This document shows positions 18,395 to 28,759 of a stretch of 28,759 nucleotides of DNA, piece after piece (within the stretch, counting starts at the first letter, position 1; every line of letters begins with the position of its first letter). The stretch is taken from assembly GCA_900642245.1 (NCBI GenBank), contig CAAAJI010000014.1, positions 265,716-294,474 on the forward strand, read 5' to 3'. This DNA comes from Fragilaria radians. Taxonomy: Eukaryota > Bacillariophyta > Fragilariophyceae > Fragilariales > Fragilariaceae. Both the position numbers and the translations under genes were made by a program. The notes beneath the pieces are model-generated. The model saw only the letters and a program-made list of their open reading frames with translations. It was not told where the DNA came from and did not search any database.

Positions 18395-20080
18395 CTTGGA
18401 TTCGAGTGTTTTTGGAATGTTGTGAGATTGGCGCAAACGGGGTCGAAACTTTAACCTGAACTCTAAAACGTTTCGAAATTACGCTTAGGCGATAGAACGT
18501 TCCATCCTGATTTGGTAACACACTAATATCGAAATATATGCAAAAAAATCTAAATTGCCTTGAGCCAGATTGCTAGGTCATCAGTTGAGAAAACTGTACA
18601 ATAAGGCAAACATCCTAAATGACATTTCACTGAATACATCTTTTTTTGGCATTTTCCATTTTCCTCCTATGCTCAATTTTTGTAATATCATCCATCTTCA
18701 AGAGATCCGGTATGTCTTCCTATAAGCTCTTGAATGTTTCATAAAATAAAAATATTGTAATGCATGACTTTCCTCCTTATCTGAACACTTCCTCACTTCT
18801 CTGTTATGAAATTGATGTAGTTCCATCATTGCAGTTACAAAACCATGTTGATAAAATGTTCTAGCTCCTTTTTATAGCATGGCAGTCCAACATGATCACC
18901 ACTCCAGTTCTTAATGTTAAGGCTTCAATTGTTCCAATGAGCTAATATTGAAGAAGATACAATTAGTCCTCTATTTCACGAATTGCTGCTATGCTGCTGG
19001 ATAATGACGTTATTACGAATGAATATAATATACTCAGATGATGCGGTGGTAGGCATCTAAGGCTCAATGACCCCCATTCTGTGCATGATGCTTTCTCATC
19101 ATTACTCTTCTCTACTCTGTATCAAGGAATAATGGATGATCAAGATATATCTTTGAGCGCTAAATTATTGTGCCAACAAAGCTAATGGGTTACCAAGATT
19201 TACGCAACAAAACATTCCAAGATTCCAAGGCACTGGTTCGAATATCTAGAAAGCTTAATGCGACTCTTGATTTGTAGCATTAGTTTTCCATGGTTCGGCT
19301 TCATGTATGTCAAAGAACATAGTATCAATGAAATAAGTTGGTTTCTTTAAAATTATTCACTGAAAAGAGATTCAAAACTTGATCTTGGCTACTAGCTGTA
19401 TGAAAGGATGTTACATAGGAGACTTTAGTACCTCAAGAGAATGAAGAACTCTACCATATAATGCTATGGAACTGTGTCGACTGATATCTTTTACCATCCT
19501 TTAATCACACAATGTTCATTTAGCCTCTGTACTTGTAAATTGATCAATGCTGCCGAATGTGGTACCTGCATACAAGAAGCAGCTCTTACAAATATAAAGA
19601 TTAGACGATGATTTGCTCCACTCATTACTCTTGGCAAGCCTGTAAACATTACACGACGCGTTTAGAAACATTTTGATGCTATGGGGGACAATCAAAAACA
19701 AATGATTGAAAGATAGCAATTATTTAATATATTTTTTTCCCATTGAATTACCAAACTTTAATCTTTACAGGATTCATATACCATATCTATTGATACAACT
19801 GCATTTACTGGAGAAGGCTTTGATGACAATATCAATTTATGCCTAAATAAGATGATACAATTGCATTGATATTGACGACATCATTCAAAAAATCATTCAA
19901 TGGTAATCAAGGACTCATACTTCATATGTTTAGAGAAAGAGTTACTGATGGTGTTAGAGAAGTCATTAGTATACATTGAGGCGAAGAAAACATTCGTATC
20001 GTATCTGACGTCATCATGATGCATGGAGATGTCACTGTCTGAAGTAGATCCTGCAGTCACATTGTCTATTCACGTCCCGA
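18395..20080. other. Intergenic region between MND1 and the GPI mannosyltransferase gene
   Basis: About 1.7 kb separating two divergently transcribed genes; it should contain both promoters. All frames are short and broken. Pieces near 19500-20030 read somewhat like decayed protein but I cannot assign them. No RNA gene, long repeat or inverted repeat found by eye. Confidence 0.4.
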
Positions 20081-21736
20081 ATGATTACTTCCAACAGCAC
20101 GTCATGGATACTCTATTTTGGATTTCTAATCATACGTGTCGCCATTGGATCATTTCTGCTATTAGGCTACCTTCATCCGGATGAGTTCTTCCAGGGAGGT
20201 CAAGAATTGTTTTGGGGATGTCCGTCGTCGTTTCCGCGGAGCGACAATAACAGCAATGGCAGGCAGCTACAAGTTCCCTGGGAATTTGAGACTCAGAATG
20301 CCGTTCGGTCTATCCTTCCACCAATGATGATGACTCGTATTCCACTGTGGATATATTCCTGGATATGGCAGATGGATATTGAGAAATTAAGTGGAATTGA
20401 AATTCTCATAATTCCTCGATTCCTATGTGGAATGTTGTCGCTGCTGACTGTTGATATGGCAGTTTATAGGCTGACTTGTTCGATGACAGATTCATCGCTT
20501 CCAAGTTCGAGTATGTGGATGTTGGCTACATCATGGGTCAGTTGGGTTATTCTTAATCGTCCCTTCACAAATGCATTAGAAACTATGTGTCTTGCCATGG
20601 TGATGGTTGTCGCCAACGAAAAATGTATCTCTCGAACGGGAATCTTGGCACAGTCATTTTTGCTAGGGACTCTTTGTTCCTTGGGTACCTTTGTACGATT
20701 TACATTCGTATTCTTTGCCTTTTCACCAATTTGCATGTTCTATATCCGATACTTTTCATTGGAACTGAAATATCTTGGACTTCTCATGACCTTTGCAGTC
20801 TTTGCCTTTCTCTTGACGTCGTCCATCATCATCATGCTAGATACGATGTACTACGATTCCGATTCCTATGACTTTTTTTCATTCGTAACTCCATGGAATG
20901 CTTTTTCCTACAACTCTAAAACTGAAAACCTAGCTAAGCATGGACTACATCCTCGGTGGACTCATGCGATTGTAAATATGTTCATTCTATTCGGACCCAT
21001 GGCTCTTGTTTATTACACAAATACAATCAAAATTTTGTTTCGCTGTTCGAAGGAAAAAGTCTCTCTCCTCGAAATCACATGCACATCCACGATTCTATGT
21101 GCACTACTATGCCTCTCGTTGGCCCCACACCAAGAACCACGATTTTTAACACCGTTGTTACTACCACTTGTCATACTTATGAGGAAATCCACGTTATGGT
21201 CATCGAAAATATTTCGAATCGCCTGGATAATATTCAACTTGATTCTTATTGCCTTTTTCGGCGTCTTACATCAAGGCGGGATTATCCCAACGTTGTTGTC
21301 CAACAATATATTGCAGGATAATCCGAAACCTTTGTTCTTTTCTCGTACATACATGCCACCTACTTTCCTTATGAGGCGTCGAAGCCGACGCCAATCGCAT
21401 TCGGATACAGATAACTGCTCAATAACATCCTGTCCCCAGGAAACGACTATTATAGACTTGCAGCTGTGCAAAAGCACAATCTGGAACACAAGTGGTACCG
21501 AAGCAGGATTTGGAAGTCCGCGACATCTTATACAAACGCACCTATATGACAAAGACAGTTGCCTCGACACCTTACGAAAGTTTAATCCGAAGATGGATTA
21601 TACATGCGAATTGGTATGGAGTTATTGGCCACATCTTTCAACAGAAGACTTTCCTAAATGGGACGGGTCAATCCTCACCTTCATCAATGATTTCCGTCTC
21701 AACACCTACAAACTTGAATCTAAAATCATCAACTGA
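20081..21736 (+). CDS. SMP3: GPI mannosyltransferase 4 (SMP3/PIGZ type, GT22 family)
   Basis: Adds the fourth mannose to glycosylphosphatidylinositol precursors in the ER, using dolichol-phosphate mannose. 551 aa in one exon from a clear ATG. Residues 8-30 are the first membrane helix, followed at 32-38 by HPDEFFQ, the catalytic loop motif of this family; the HPDEFFQ form is typical of SMP3/PIGZ, while PIG-B has PDEYWQ. Other family marks are PWEFETQNAVRSILPP (66-81), NRPFTNALET (159-168), KHGLHPRWTHAIVN (286-299), PHQEPRFLTPLLLPL (349-363) and GVLHQGG (394-400). Multiple hydrophobic helices lie between. The last 130 residues form a lumenal or cytosolic domain ending FINDFRLNTYKLESK. It runs tail-to-tail with the PPR-like gene, 175 nt away. 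Confidence 0.92.
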   Translation: MITSNSTSWILYFGFLIIRVAIGSFLLLGYLHPDEFFQGGQELFWGCPSSFPRSDNNSNGRQLQVPWEFETQNAVRSILPPMMMTRIPLWIYSWIWQMDIEKLSGIEILIIPRFLCGMLSLLTVDMAVYRLTCSMTDSSLPSSSMWMLATSWVSWVILNRPFTNALETMCLAMVMVVANEKCISRTGILAQSFLLGTLCSLGTFVRFTFVFFAFSPICMFYIRYFSLELKYLGLLMTFAVFAFLLTSSIIIMLDTMYYDSDSYDFFSFVTPWNAFSYNSKTENLAKHGLHPRWTHAIVNMFILFGPMALVYYTNTIKILFRCSKEKVSLLEITCTSTILCALLCLSLAPHQEPRFLTPLLLPLVILMRKSTLWSSKIFRIAWIIFNLILIAFFGVLHQGGIIPTLLSNNILQDNPKPLFFSRTYMPPTFLMRRRSRRQSHSDTDNCSITSCPQETTIIDLQLCKSTIWNTSGTEAGFGSPRHLIQTHLYDKDSCLDTLRKFNPKMDYTCELVWSYWPHLSTEDFPKWDGSILTFINDFRLNTYKLESKIIN

Positions 21737-21911
21737 AGTTTTTGGAATTCATTGATCTAACAGCACATATTTTTCATCCATACATATAGACTTTTAAATT
21801 TCTTAGACCATGCTGGATCTTGATATTTCATACTTTTCAAAAGAGAGTGTTTCCCTCTATTTCGTTGAATATGGCCATGGACATTAAATGTAATCTGGAA
21901 ATTGATTATCA

Positions 21912-24641
21912 CTAGAAATTACTTGCAGTGACAGGAATGTACATGTATGCACATTCTTCCAATTTACTACTATAATGTTAAAGAATTTATGCTTATTGGC
22001 GCTTGGCAACGTTACAAATCTAGTAGTCTTTTCTTTACAGAATTGATACTTACATCGAAGCATAAAGCTGTAGAAGCGATTTATGGACGTTCGCCCAAGC
22101 TTGAATTCGATTGTCTTTTTCAAAGTGTCTAATCATTTGCTTACTGGCTCGATCATCTTCAAGCTCCGCTGTGCGAAGGCTACGCGATAGGTCAAGGTAA
22201 TGTTCTGCGACCGATTTATCTGAAGTACATTCATAGAGGTTTCTTAGGTGAAGTCGCATTTCGGGTATTGATTCTCTTGCAAGCTCGGGAAGAAGACATT
22301 TCAGCAATTGATGAAAACATTCAAGGTTGAGCTTCCACCCGATTTAATTGCACTTTCCGCGAAAGAAATCGCAGCTGCTTTGTCACCAACTCGATCAGAT
22401 GCTACGATGACACTCTGAAAGACAAAGGGAGTAGGCTTAAAATTTAGTGCCTTCGTTTCTTCTTGGAAAACTCTAATAATCTGATTCCAATCTTTCATTT
22501 GAATGTATACAAAATGTTTGGCATCATTACAAGCATTGCCAAGTACTACCTTTCCAAATCCTCCTTCCTGTATGTCTTGAAGAAATGTTAGCGCCGTTTC
22601 AGGCTGCTCGCTCATAGCGAGACCTCGAATCACCGAAGCTATGGCCTCGTCACTTGGCACCAACCTTTGTTCAGTCATTGTTTGTAACGCGGCCTTTGCT
22701 TCCTCAAATTCCTTCATAAATACGAATCCTGAAATAATCTGATTCATGTAGTCTGAAACCAAAGGGGGTGGAAAGTCTAGATTGGAGTTATTCAACATCG
22801 AGAGAAGCGCAGCAACGGAAACTGAACTCTTGCCCACTATGCTTGTCTTCAGCGCTGCTTGAAATACTTGTGGTGGGATTGATAATCGTCCATTTCGATT
22901 TCTATTCGGAGGAGATGCTTTTGCTTGGGCATCCAACATATGACGCAAAAGTTCGATCGAGAGTTCTGGATCGTTGTGAAGGGATGCGATTATAAGGGCA
23001 CAATCTATAGTCGATGTTCCAAGATAATTCCCAGGCTTCCTCTTGAGAAAATGCCAAATTACTCCGTGCAAGAAAGAAGTGGAATTTGATTTTTGGTTTA
23101 AACGAAAAGTTCGTACTAACGTCGAAATTAACTGATTCCACATTCGATAACTGATAGATGCATCGTGGGATTCTTCGTATGACCTCATTTTACTGAAAAT
23201 GAACATATAAATGGTAAGTAAATCAGAAGGTTCACCATTATTTTTCCTGGAAGGCCACTTTAGGGCAAATTCAAGTAAGGGGATGAAACCAGATTTAAAG
23301 TTAGTTTCCCGGAGGTAATCCTCAATCAAATCCATTGCCTCATGCATTTTATCGTTTTCCTTATACATACTAAGCAGAGGTTTGACTGCTTGAACTGGCA
23401 ATGCAAAAGAGTCTTTTGTACCTTCAAGAATGCTTCGAAAGAAAATTTCAGCTTTCTCACAACTCTGACACTGCTTCAGGCATAACATTGCTTGAGGCAT
23501 TAAGAAGGGACTTTGAAGAAAAAAGTCTTTAAATTTGGAGTCAAGAATGAACCTGGAAGCAATAGTTGGTGCATTCAGGCGATGTAAAAGCGCCGGAATC
23601 AGTATTGCAAAGGTCGATTCGTTGATTGTTGTTAAATCGGCACTCATCTGAAAAAGAATATCCATGATGGTTTTCAAGATGTCCTCATTACTATAGTGAG
23701 AGGTTAGAGAAAGATACAGCAAAATCGCATTGAATTCATCTGCGTTTAACGAAAGATTTCCCTTCAAAACTTGCGATATAAGGGATTCAAGTTGAAAATG
23801 GAAATCGTCATCTCTTTGGAGATCTTCTATGATTCTTTTCTCTGTTTGAATTATCCATTGTTCCGAGGTCATTGATAGCAGCATCGCAATTCCTTCGGAC
23901 AACTGGTTGAAATAATGCAACCTCTCAGACGCCCCTTTATTACCTAACGACTTGAGAGGCCATTTACTCCTGTTTTCTTCTTGGATTACGTCATGCAGTA
24001 AAGCAGAATCGCCGAATGGCACGGTCGTTTCTTTCCGTTCTTCAGCTTCGTTCCACGACGTCAGTTCTCTATCATTAACCGAATTAATACCTCTGTCATT
24101 TTCTATAGAGCGAATAGTCGTTTGGTGAAGTGAAAGGTTATCTAGCCCGCTTAAATAAACTTATTTCTGAGAAAAAATTCTTACCTGCATTTTCTAACTC
24201 TTTTTCAACTGGGATTTGACTTCGATCACGTTCCTGCATTGCTTTAACTTCGAATCGATTCAAATTTTCAAGCCATTTCGAGCGTACTTGAGAATGATCG
24301 CTCAATAAAATTTGGATAATACTCTCTGTCATTCGCTGAACTCTATCCACCACAGCATCCTTCTCAAAGATCACAGATGAAGAGTCAGGTAGAGAATCAA
24401 AAGCCTTCTCCTCAACTTCATCGAACTCAGTCAAGTTGGACGACCTTCGATAGTCTTGTGCTACAATACCAATTCGCGAAATTGTAGACCTCAACAGAAT
24501 TGTATTTGAAGGCAAATGCCAGCTTATGCTTCTTCTATGAAACTTTGCAAAATCGCTTAGTACTTCATGAGTTAGGATAGACCGATATCTTGAGACTGAA
24601 CAGAGGGAATTACGACGAAATCGATGAAGGGTGGACAACAT
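21912..24641 (-). CDS. Probable mitochondrial PPR-like protein, three exons, with an apparent frameshift
   Basis: Proposed exons are 24641-24185, about 24102-22054, and 21969-21912. The first intron begins GTAAGA at 24184; three acceptors near 24103-24140 keep the frame, and CTATAG at 24103 is preferred. The second is GTAAGT...ATTATAG (84 nt). An ATG at 24719 is also open, but the one at 24641 gives MLSTLHRFRRNSLCSVSRYR, an Arg/Ser-rich presequence typical of mitochondrial import. The body is helical pairs, with PPR-like repeats clearest at about 22560-22750 (NQIISGF...EEAKAAL, then SVIRGLAMSEQPETALTFL). Near 22312-22322 the frame ends at a TGA, yet the coding pattern continues at once in another frame (LLKCLLPELARES) for about 85 codons. 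One extra base would restore it, at a short A-run, so a sequencing error or a recent mutation are both possible. PPR proteins bind organellar RNA; the exact target is unknown. Confidence 0.75.
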
Positions 24642-24719
24642 GTTTCTATAGAACACAATGTGATCGAGTTCAGATTTTTTTATTTTTTGTTGGACGGTAG
24701 ACGTACGGGCGTCATCCAT

Positions 24720-25420
24720 TATCCAATAACCATGACAATGAAGTTCAGGAGGATAATATGGAAAATAAACTACTCTGCCAAATTAGGTTATTGCCAAACG
24801 GGACTTGAGTCATCTGTCAAGCTTTTGGAATCCTAAAGTTACGTAAATACATCATTTTTTTCTAGAATGTGGGGAATTTAGTGTCAAAACAGATGAGGCA
24901 AAGAACTCAGGAAAATACAAAAAAGGATGAAAAACCAGATCTTGGAGCTGGGCAAGATACTAAAAACAGGCCAATACTCTGGGCCTTTCTTAGCAATGTC
25001 CTGTTAACAAAACATCATCAATTGGAACCAATTACTGCAGTACATGCTCAGAGAAAGCACTGTCAATGAAAGCAAAGCATATGTTAGTGACATCAATAGC
25101 CATCACAACAGAGTCGGGATGATTGCACAAAGAGAGAATAAATCATGATATTCAATCTTGGAAAGAAGTACTTAAAATGAGCGGAGGAAACTTGGACTGT
25201 ATCAATGGATGAGACACAAACATGTTTTAAGTAGAATCACAACAATACATGTTAGAGATCCTCTTTATACATAGATTGTGACTAACTAATTTTAAGGTTA
25301 TCCTAAGGTTAATTTCTATCACGGTTCTCATGTCGAAATTGAATCTTCAACTCGTAATTTGTTCTTACAAATTCCTACCTTACACTTAAATCTGCATCAT
25401 ACCTGATAACATGCTTTCCA
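24720..25420. other. Upstream flank of the PPR-like gene and possible 3' LTR of the copia element
   Basis: Short broken frames only. The minus-strand copia coding remains stop near 25427, so the 3' LTR should lie at lower coordinates here. A TATA-like stretch (CTATGTATAAAGAGG on the minus strand near 25270) would suit an LTR promoter. The second LTR is not in the window, so the LTR limits cannot be set. Confidence 0.3.
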
Positions 25421-25426
25421 CCTTAC

Positions 25427-25690
25427 TCTCTTCCGACAATTTTCGTGAACATATCCGCGCCATTTTCTTCAGACTTATTAACCATAATCTCCAACTTTCA
25501 TATGCTCGCAAATGGAATTGTACCTTGTATCAACATGTCGAGTACGCACACCAGATAGCACCAACGTCATCACTTCTAACAAGTTTAACTTCAACTTCTA
25601 CACCTTCCAGAAGATAGGAAATAAGTTGAATCTCTTTAACGGCTTCTGAAACTGCAACATATTCAACTTTGCTATTGGATCATGTTAAAC
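25427..25690 (-). pseudogene. Copia RNase H fragment
   Basis: Minus-strand pieces SNSKVEYVAVSEAVKEIQLI (conserved SSxEAEYxALSEAxKE strand-helix), then in another frame RTRHVDTRYNSICEHM (the KHIDxRYHFxRE motif), then NKSEENGADMFTKIVGRE (ADxxTKxL motif at the end of pol). Two frame changes separate them. Confidence 0.85.
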
Positions 25691-26169
25691 CATTCTGTCC
25701 TTTGGATCTCCAGCAGATTGGGTCTCCAAGCAAAGGAATCACACACCAGTCACACTAATCCTTACTTCGGGATTGCCTGCCAAATCACTCTCGCTGCAGG
25801 GCACCAAATCCCACTGGATTCAGCGTTATACAATAATCCCTGCTATCCAGAAATACCCGTATCACCGCCTAATATGTAGCAAGAGTTGCCTCACCTATAC
25901 ATTTTATTAACTCTCTGACCACATTTGCTACATCAGGTCTTGCATACTTTAAGCAAATACAACAACATCTCAACACCAAAATGGTATCTTGCCTGCTTTT
26001 CTTTATCCATTTTCTCCTCTTCATTGTTTGATCTGACAATTTCAAAACGTCATTCCGGAAGGTTCCATAATCACCTAAACTGTTGACTTCATTTTAAAAT
26101 TTCTACTCTAATCCTTTAATCAAATAAGGTTGTACCACAATCGTTTTTTTACTTATCAATCTATCTGGA

Positions 26170-26734
26170 TCTTGCAACTCAAGTAGTCCACAAAACAATT
26201 CAATATTCAAACCAAATGCGTGAGTTCTGAGACCATGGGATTACAGCATCGATACCATTGTCACTTCCAATCACAAGACAGTCATCAATATTTATTCCTA
26301 GTACCACAATGCCTTGTTCAGAATACTTTGTCCATATGCATGGACCGACGGAGTTTCCTATAAAGGGCATTCTTTTGAGACCGAAGCAAGCTTTCTATAT
26401 GCTCGTGCGCCCTGGACCAGCCTAAGTATAGTTTTCTAAACAACTAAATATTTTTTTCTATTGCCTCCATTGCTTTAGATATCTGCATAGAAATTGTTTC
26501 CTTGAGATCTCCGTTCACAAAGGCAGTTTCAACATCACAATTTTTCCTTTAAGATTCCAAGTTAACATCATAATTTAAAGGTACGTCATGAATCACGGGT
26601 GCAAAATGTTCTTGGAAATCAACTGGTAACTGCTGTATCCACATTCCATAAATAACTGTGCACGAAAATTCTGATTTTAAATACCCACTTACTTTATATA
26701 CATGTGCGGCCGTTCGGTAGCTCTGACACATCAA
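26170..26734 (-). pseudogene. Copia reverse transcriptase fragment
   Basis: The first piece is QLPVDFQEHFAPVIHDV, matching the GVDFxExFAPVVxDV fingers motif. It continues, after a short shift, as CDVETAFVNGDLKETISMQI, matching the DVxTAFLxGDLxExIYM motif with its first catalytic Asp. Then comes a shortened LVQGARA segment, and GIVVLGINIDDCLVIGS, where NIDD stands in place of the usual YVDD. The spacing between DVETAF and NIDD is shorter than in intact elements, so some sequence has been lost. Confidence 0.85.
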
Positions 26735-27059
26735 TCTTATAACAAACTCCTTTCTCTCTCATTTATTGGAACTCTTTCAAAATGGACTGCCTACATTTTT
26801 TTCTCTGCTTAAGGTTTGGGTGGTAATACACCGCCTCAAACATTTCAGGTTGTTTTGACACATAAAATAAATTAAATGCAACATTGGCTCTTTCAACTAT
26901 TAGCGCCCTTCCTGGTTCTTCACTTCAGTAAATCTCGTTGGGTTTAGATCAAGCCAACTTTTCAACTTGAAAGTTTCCCTCAACACCTTAGGGGTCTTTT
27001 CATCCTTTGAAGCATCTTATTAGGGGTTAGGTTGTATCTGTATCTGACTTGCTGTTCAA

Positions 27060-27780
27060 ATTATTAGTTTCATTGCCTGAATCAACCTTTGATATACACC
27101 AGTCTCCATAACTCTTGCCCAACCAAACAACATTTATCAACTTAATTATGTCTATTGGTTTTGTGTTGAAAAGTGTATATACATCATCATAGCATAGCAT
27201 AACAAACAAAGACACATGCACTTACTTTATCACTAAGCTTGGAGAGCATAATCTTTTGCTGTTGCCATACACATTTCACCCAGCTTTTTGAATCACTTCT
27301 ATCGTTTGACATTTTCTTCAAAAAATAATGCAAGAGGTGCCTTTTTCTTGTCTTCATTAACAACAATGCTTTCCTACCTGTAGCCGTAGCAGAACATTGA
27401 TCCAATCTTTATCGCAAAATTCTCCCGCAATCCCTGAATCAGTCACCATTGCTCGGATTCTTCCAAATAGAGTGTGAAATTCAACCTTTTCTTTTGCTTT
27501 ATCCTTTTTCTTCAGGACATAACTTAAACAATAGCTTGAATATTCATCAACAATTAACGCCCAGAATTTCGAGCCTCCAAAACTAGTTCCTTTGATCAAA
27601 CTTATGTCAACATATAATCTTTCTCCGGGAGTCATTCTTCCACCTCTCCAGTCTTCATTGACTTTCTTCTGTCTGGCCTTCCCAACTGAAAATGCCTAAC
27701 ATACCTCAAACTTCCCCGTAACCTCATAGCCAAATCGTTTTCCCGACTTCTCCGCAATGACCGAGAATTTATGCAATTTT
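27060..27780 (-). pseudogene. Copia integrase fragment with deleted catalytic core
   Basis: Starts with a decayed zinc-binding pre-integrase stretch (YEVTGKFEVC, KARQKKV). An intact 92-codon frame at 27357-27635 follows, beginning TPGERLYVDISLIKG, with the first catalytic Asp in YVDIS. After KAKEKV near 27482 it jumps to HTLFGRIRAMV, which normally lies after the VER motif. So the second Asp (in RCDNAGEN) and the catalytic Glu are absent. C-terminal pieces run down to 27090, with DVYTLFN and VVWLGKSYGDW. Confidence 0.85.
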
Positions 27781-28190
27781 TTTTATATCAACTGATTCAT
27801 TCTTCCTTGATTCAACAACTGCAGTTCCAACAACATCTAATACTGGTGTCAGTTTTATACCTGGAACGAGACTATTTTTCGTACTAAAAACTTTATCAAA
27901 AGTTAGAGTTACATTTCCTTCTGTCATCTTTATAAACTCTCCATCATTTCCAATGTTAAACCCTTTTTTCAAAACCTTGTCAATGCTTAATTAATTAGTC
28001 CATAGATCGGATACAAACAATACCTTTTTTGAACGTGTTGATGAGGCTTTCATCATTTTCTCTACGATTCAACATCGTAATTTTCCAACTTCTCTGCGAT
28101 CATCATGTTACAGTTCCCGACCGTTATTTCTACTGAAGTAATCTTGTGGTCGTATAAACTCTCATGATCATCGCAATTAACGACAGGATG
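27770..28190 (-). pseudogene. Copia protease-region fragment
   Basis: Minus-strand frames read CDDHESLYDHKITSVEITVGN, the sequence that follows the protease DTGAS motif in copia elements, and GFNIGNDGEFIKMTEGNVTL with FDKVF, the conserved end of that region. The active-site Asp-Thr/Ser-Gly itself was not found in a readable frame. Stops at several points show decay. Confidence 0.7.
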
Positions 28191-28759
28191 CACCCTTTAA
28201 ACGATCCAAATCTCTTGGCCAAATTTACGATTCGTCTAAATTGATAAAAGAATACCATCTGTCATTGTACCAACTACATCATGTATCAGATTGTATGACC
28301 TGCAAATTCTAGGTTCACAAATAACAATAAAAATTCTTTGTCATAATTATTGCTGGAAATGTAAGAATTCAAAGATACACTCTCTTTTGGAATTTAACTC
28401 TGCGGAGCAAAGCAAACACCAACTACTAGTCCTACTACTAAAAAAGTTTCACATCCTATCTGGCCGGCGCTACCCTATAACCCTTGTGCGATTCGTTAGA
28501 ACAGTAATACTCGAGAAAGTGATCGAGTACCAGTACAGAGTTTACAGAGCGACTAAAATCAATAGGGATATAGCTAATTCAAACAGTGACCCAAGGGTTA
28601 TAAATGGACAAAATCTAGAAATAAATAAGCCAAATATATACTTCCGCATTGAATATTCATGCAATAGCAGTGCATAACAGAATAACGATGTCTATTGAAA
28701 ACCCCAATTTAACCTTACGTAATTGAGAAATAGAATGCATACCTTTGGCATCCATGAAA
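28191..28759. other. Probable gag part of the copia element, not readable
   Basis: In element orientation this should be gag. No zinc knuckle or other gag motif is readable on the minus strand. A 128-codon plus-strand frame at 28291-28677 shows no recognisable domain and is probably chance. Confidence 0.35.

Larger units (their letters stand above)
25420..28759 (-). mobile_element. Degenerate Ty1/copia LTR retrotransposon, extends past the window end
   Basis: Read on the minus strand, fragments appear in copia order: protease/gag-pre-integrase, integrase, reverse transcriptase, RNase H. Integrase before reverse transcriptase separates copia from gypsy. All parts carry stops and shifts and the integrase core is deleted, so the copy is dead. 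The sequence style (TPGERLYVDIS, VVWLGKSYGDW) resembles copia elements common in diatoms. The 5' LTR lies outside the window; the 3' LTR is expected just below 25420 but is not delimited. Confidence 0.88.

Noticed and set aside
20464..21570. Several open frames on both strands inside the SMP3 gene
   Set aside because: Shadows of a long, clearly conserved coding frame.
24869..25069. 66-codon plus-strand frame starting MGNLVSKQMRQR, with an N-myristoylation-like start
   Set aside because: Short, no domain, and it lies in the probable LTR/flank of the copia element on the opposite strand.
28291..28677. 128-codon plus-strand frame
   Set aside because: It lies where the minus-strand copia gag is expected and shows no domain; random-looking composition.
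1..28759. tRNA, rRNA, CRISPR arrays or prokaryotic operons
   Set aside because: None seen. No regularly spaced repeats, no recognisable tRNA arms, and gene structure is eukaryotic.

Overview
The window looks like nuclear DNA of a stramenopile alga, most likely a diatom. It is AT-rich. Its genes are separated by intergenic stretches, several have short GT-AG introns of about 78-120 nt (donor usually GTAAGT), and the products are eukaryotic: a SNARE, the meiotic factor MND1, a GPI mannosyltransferase, a family C GPCR and a PPR-like protein. A GABA-B-type receptor beside remnants of a LINE family, a pogo-like element and a Ty1/copia element, all of types I associate with diatoms, points to diatoms rather than oomycetes. 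This is a judgement from family resemblance, with no search behind it.

Layout. 1 to about 5200 (minus) is a decayed LINE-like retrotransposon: ORF1-like coiled-coil region, endonuclease, then reverse transcriptase fragments with an apparent internal deletion. 5807-6805 (minus) is a three-exon Qc-SNARE of the SYP7 type with no visible membrane anchor. 7298-9081 is a dead pogo/Tigger-like DNA transposon with recognisable inverted repeats. 9348-10490 (plus) is a VASt-domain lipid-transfer protein with one membrane segment. 10929-12392 (minus) is an unassigned protein with a helical-repeat C-terminus. 14768-17305 (plus) is a GABA-B-like family C GPCR. 17560-18394 (minus) is MND1. 20081-21736 (plus) is GPI mannosyltransferase 4 (SMP3/PIGZ). 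21912-24641 (minus) is a probable mitochondrial PPR-like protein with an apparent one-base frameshift. About 25.4 kb to the end (minus) is a decayed Ty1/copia retrotransposon.

The host genes are unrelated housekeeping or signalling genes, with no sign of an operon or shared pathway. Three plus/minus neighbours are tail-to-tail with short gaps (438, 254 and 175 nt). The most useful points for annotation are two stop-free introns whose length is a multiple of three, one strong and one probable, which are invisible to ORF-based calling; a 29-nt last exon in MND1; and the frameshift in the PPR gene. I found no convincing undescribed multi-gene system. The receptor and the unusual VASt and SNARE architectures are the most interesting biology.
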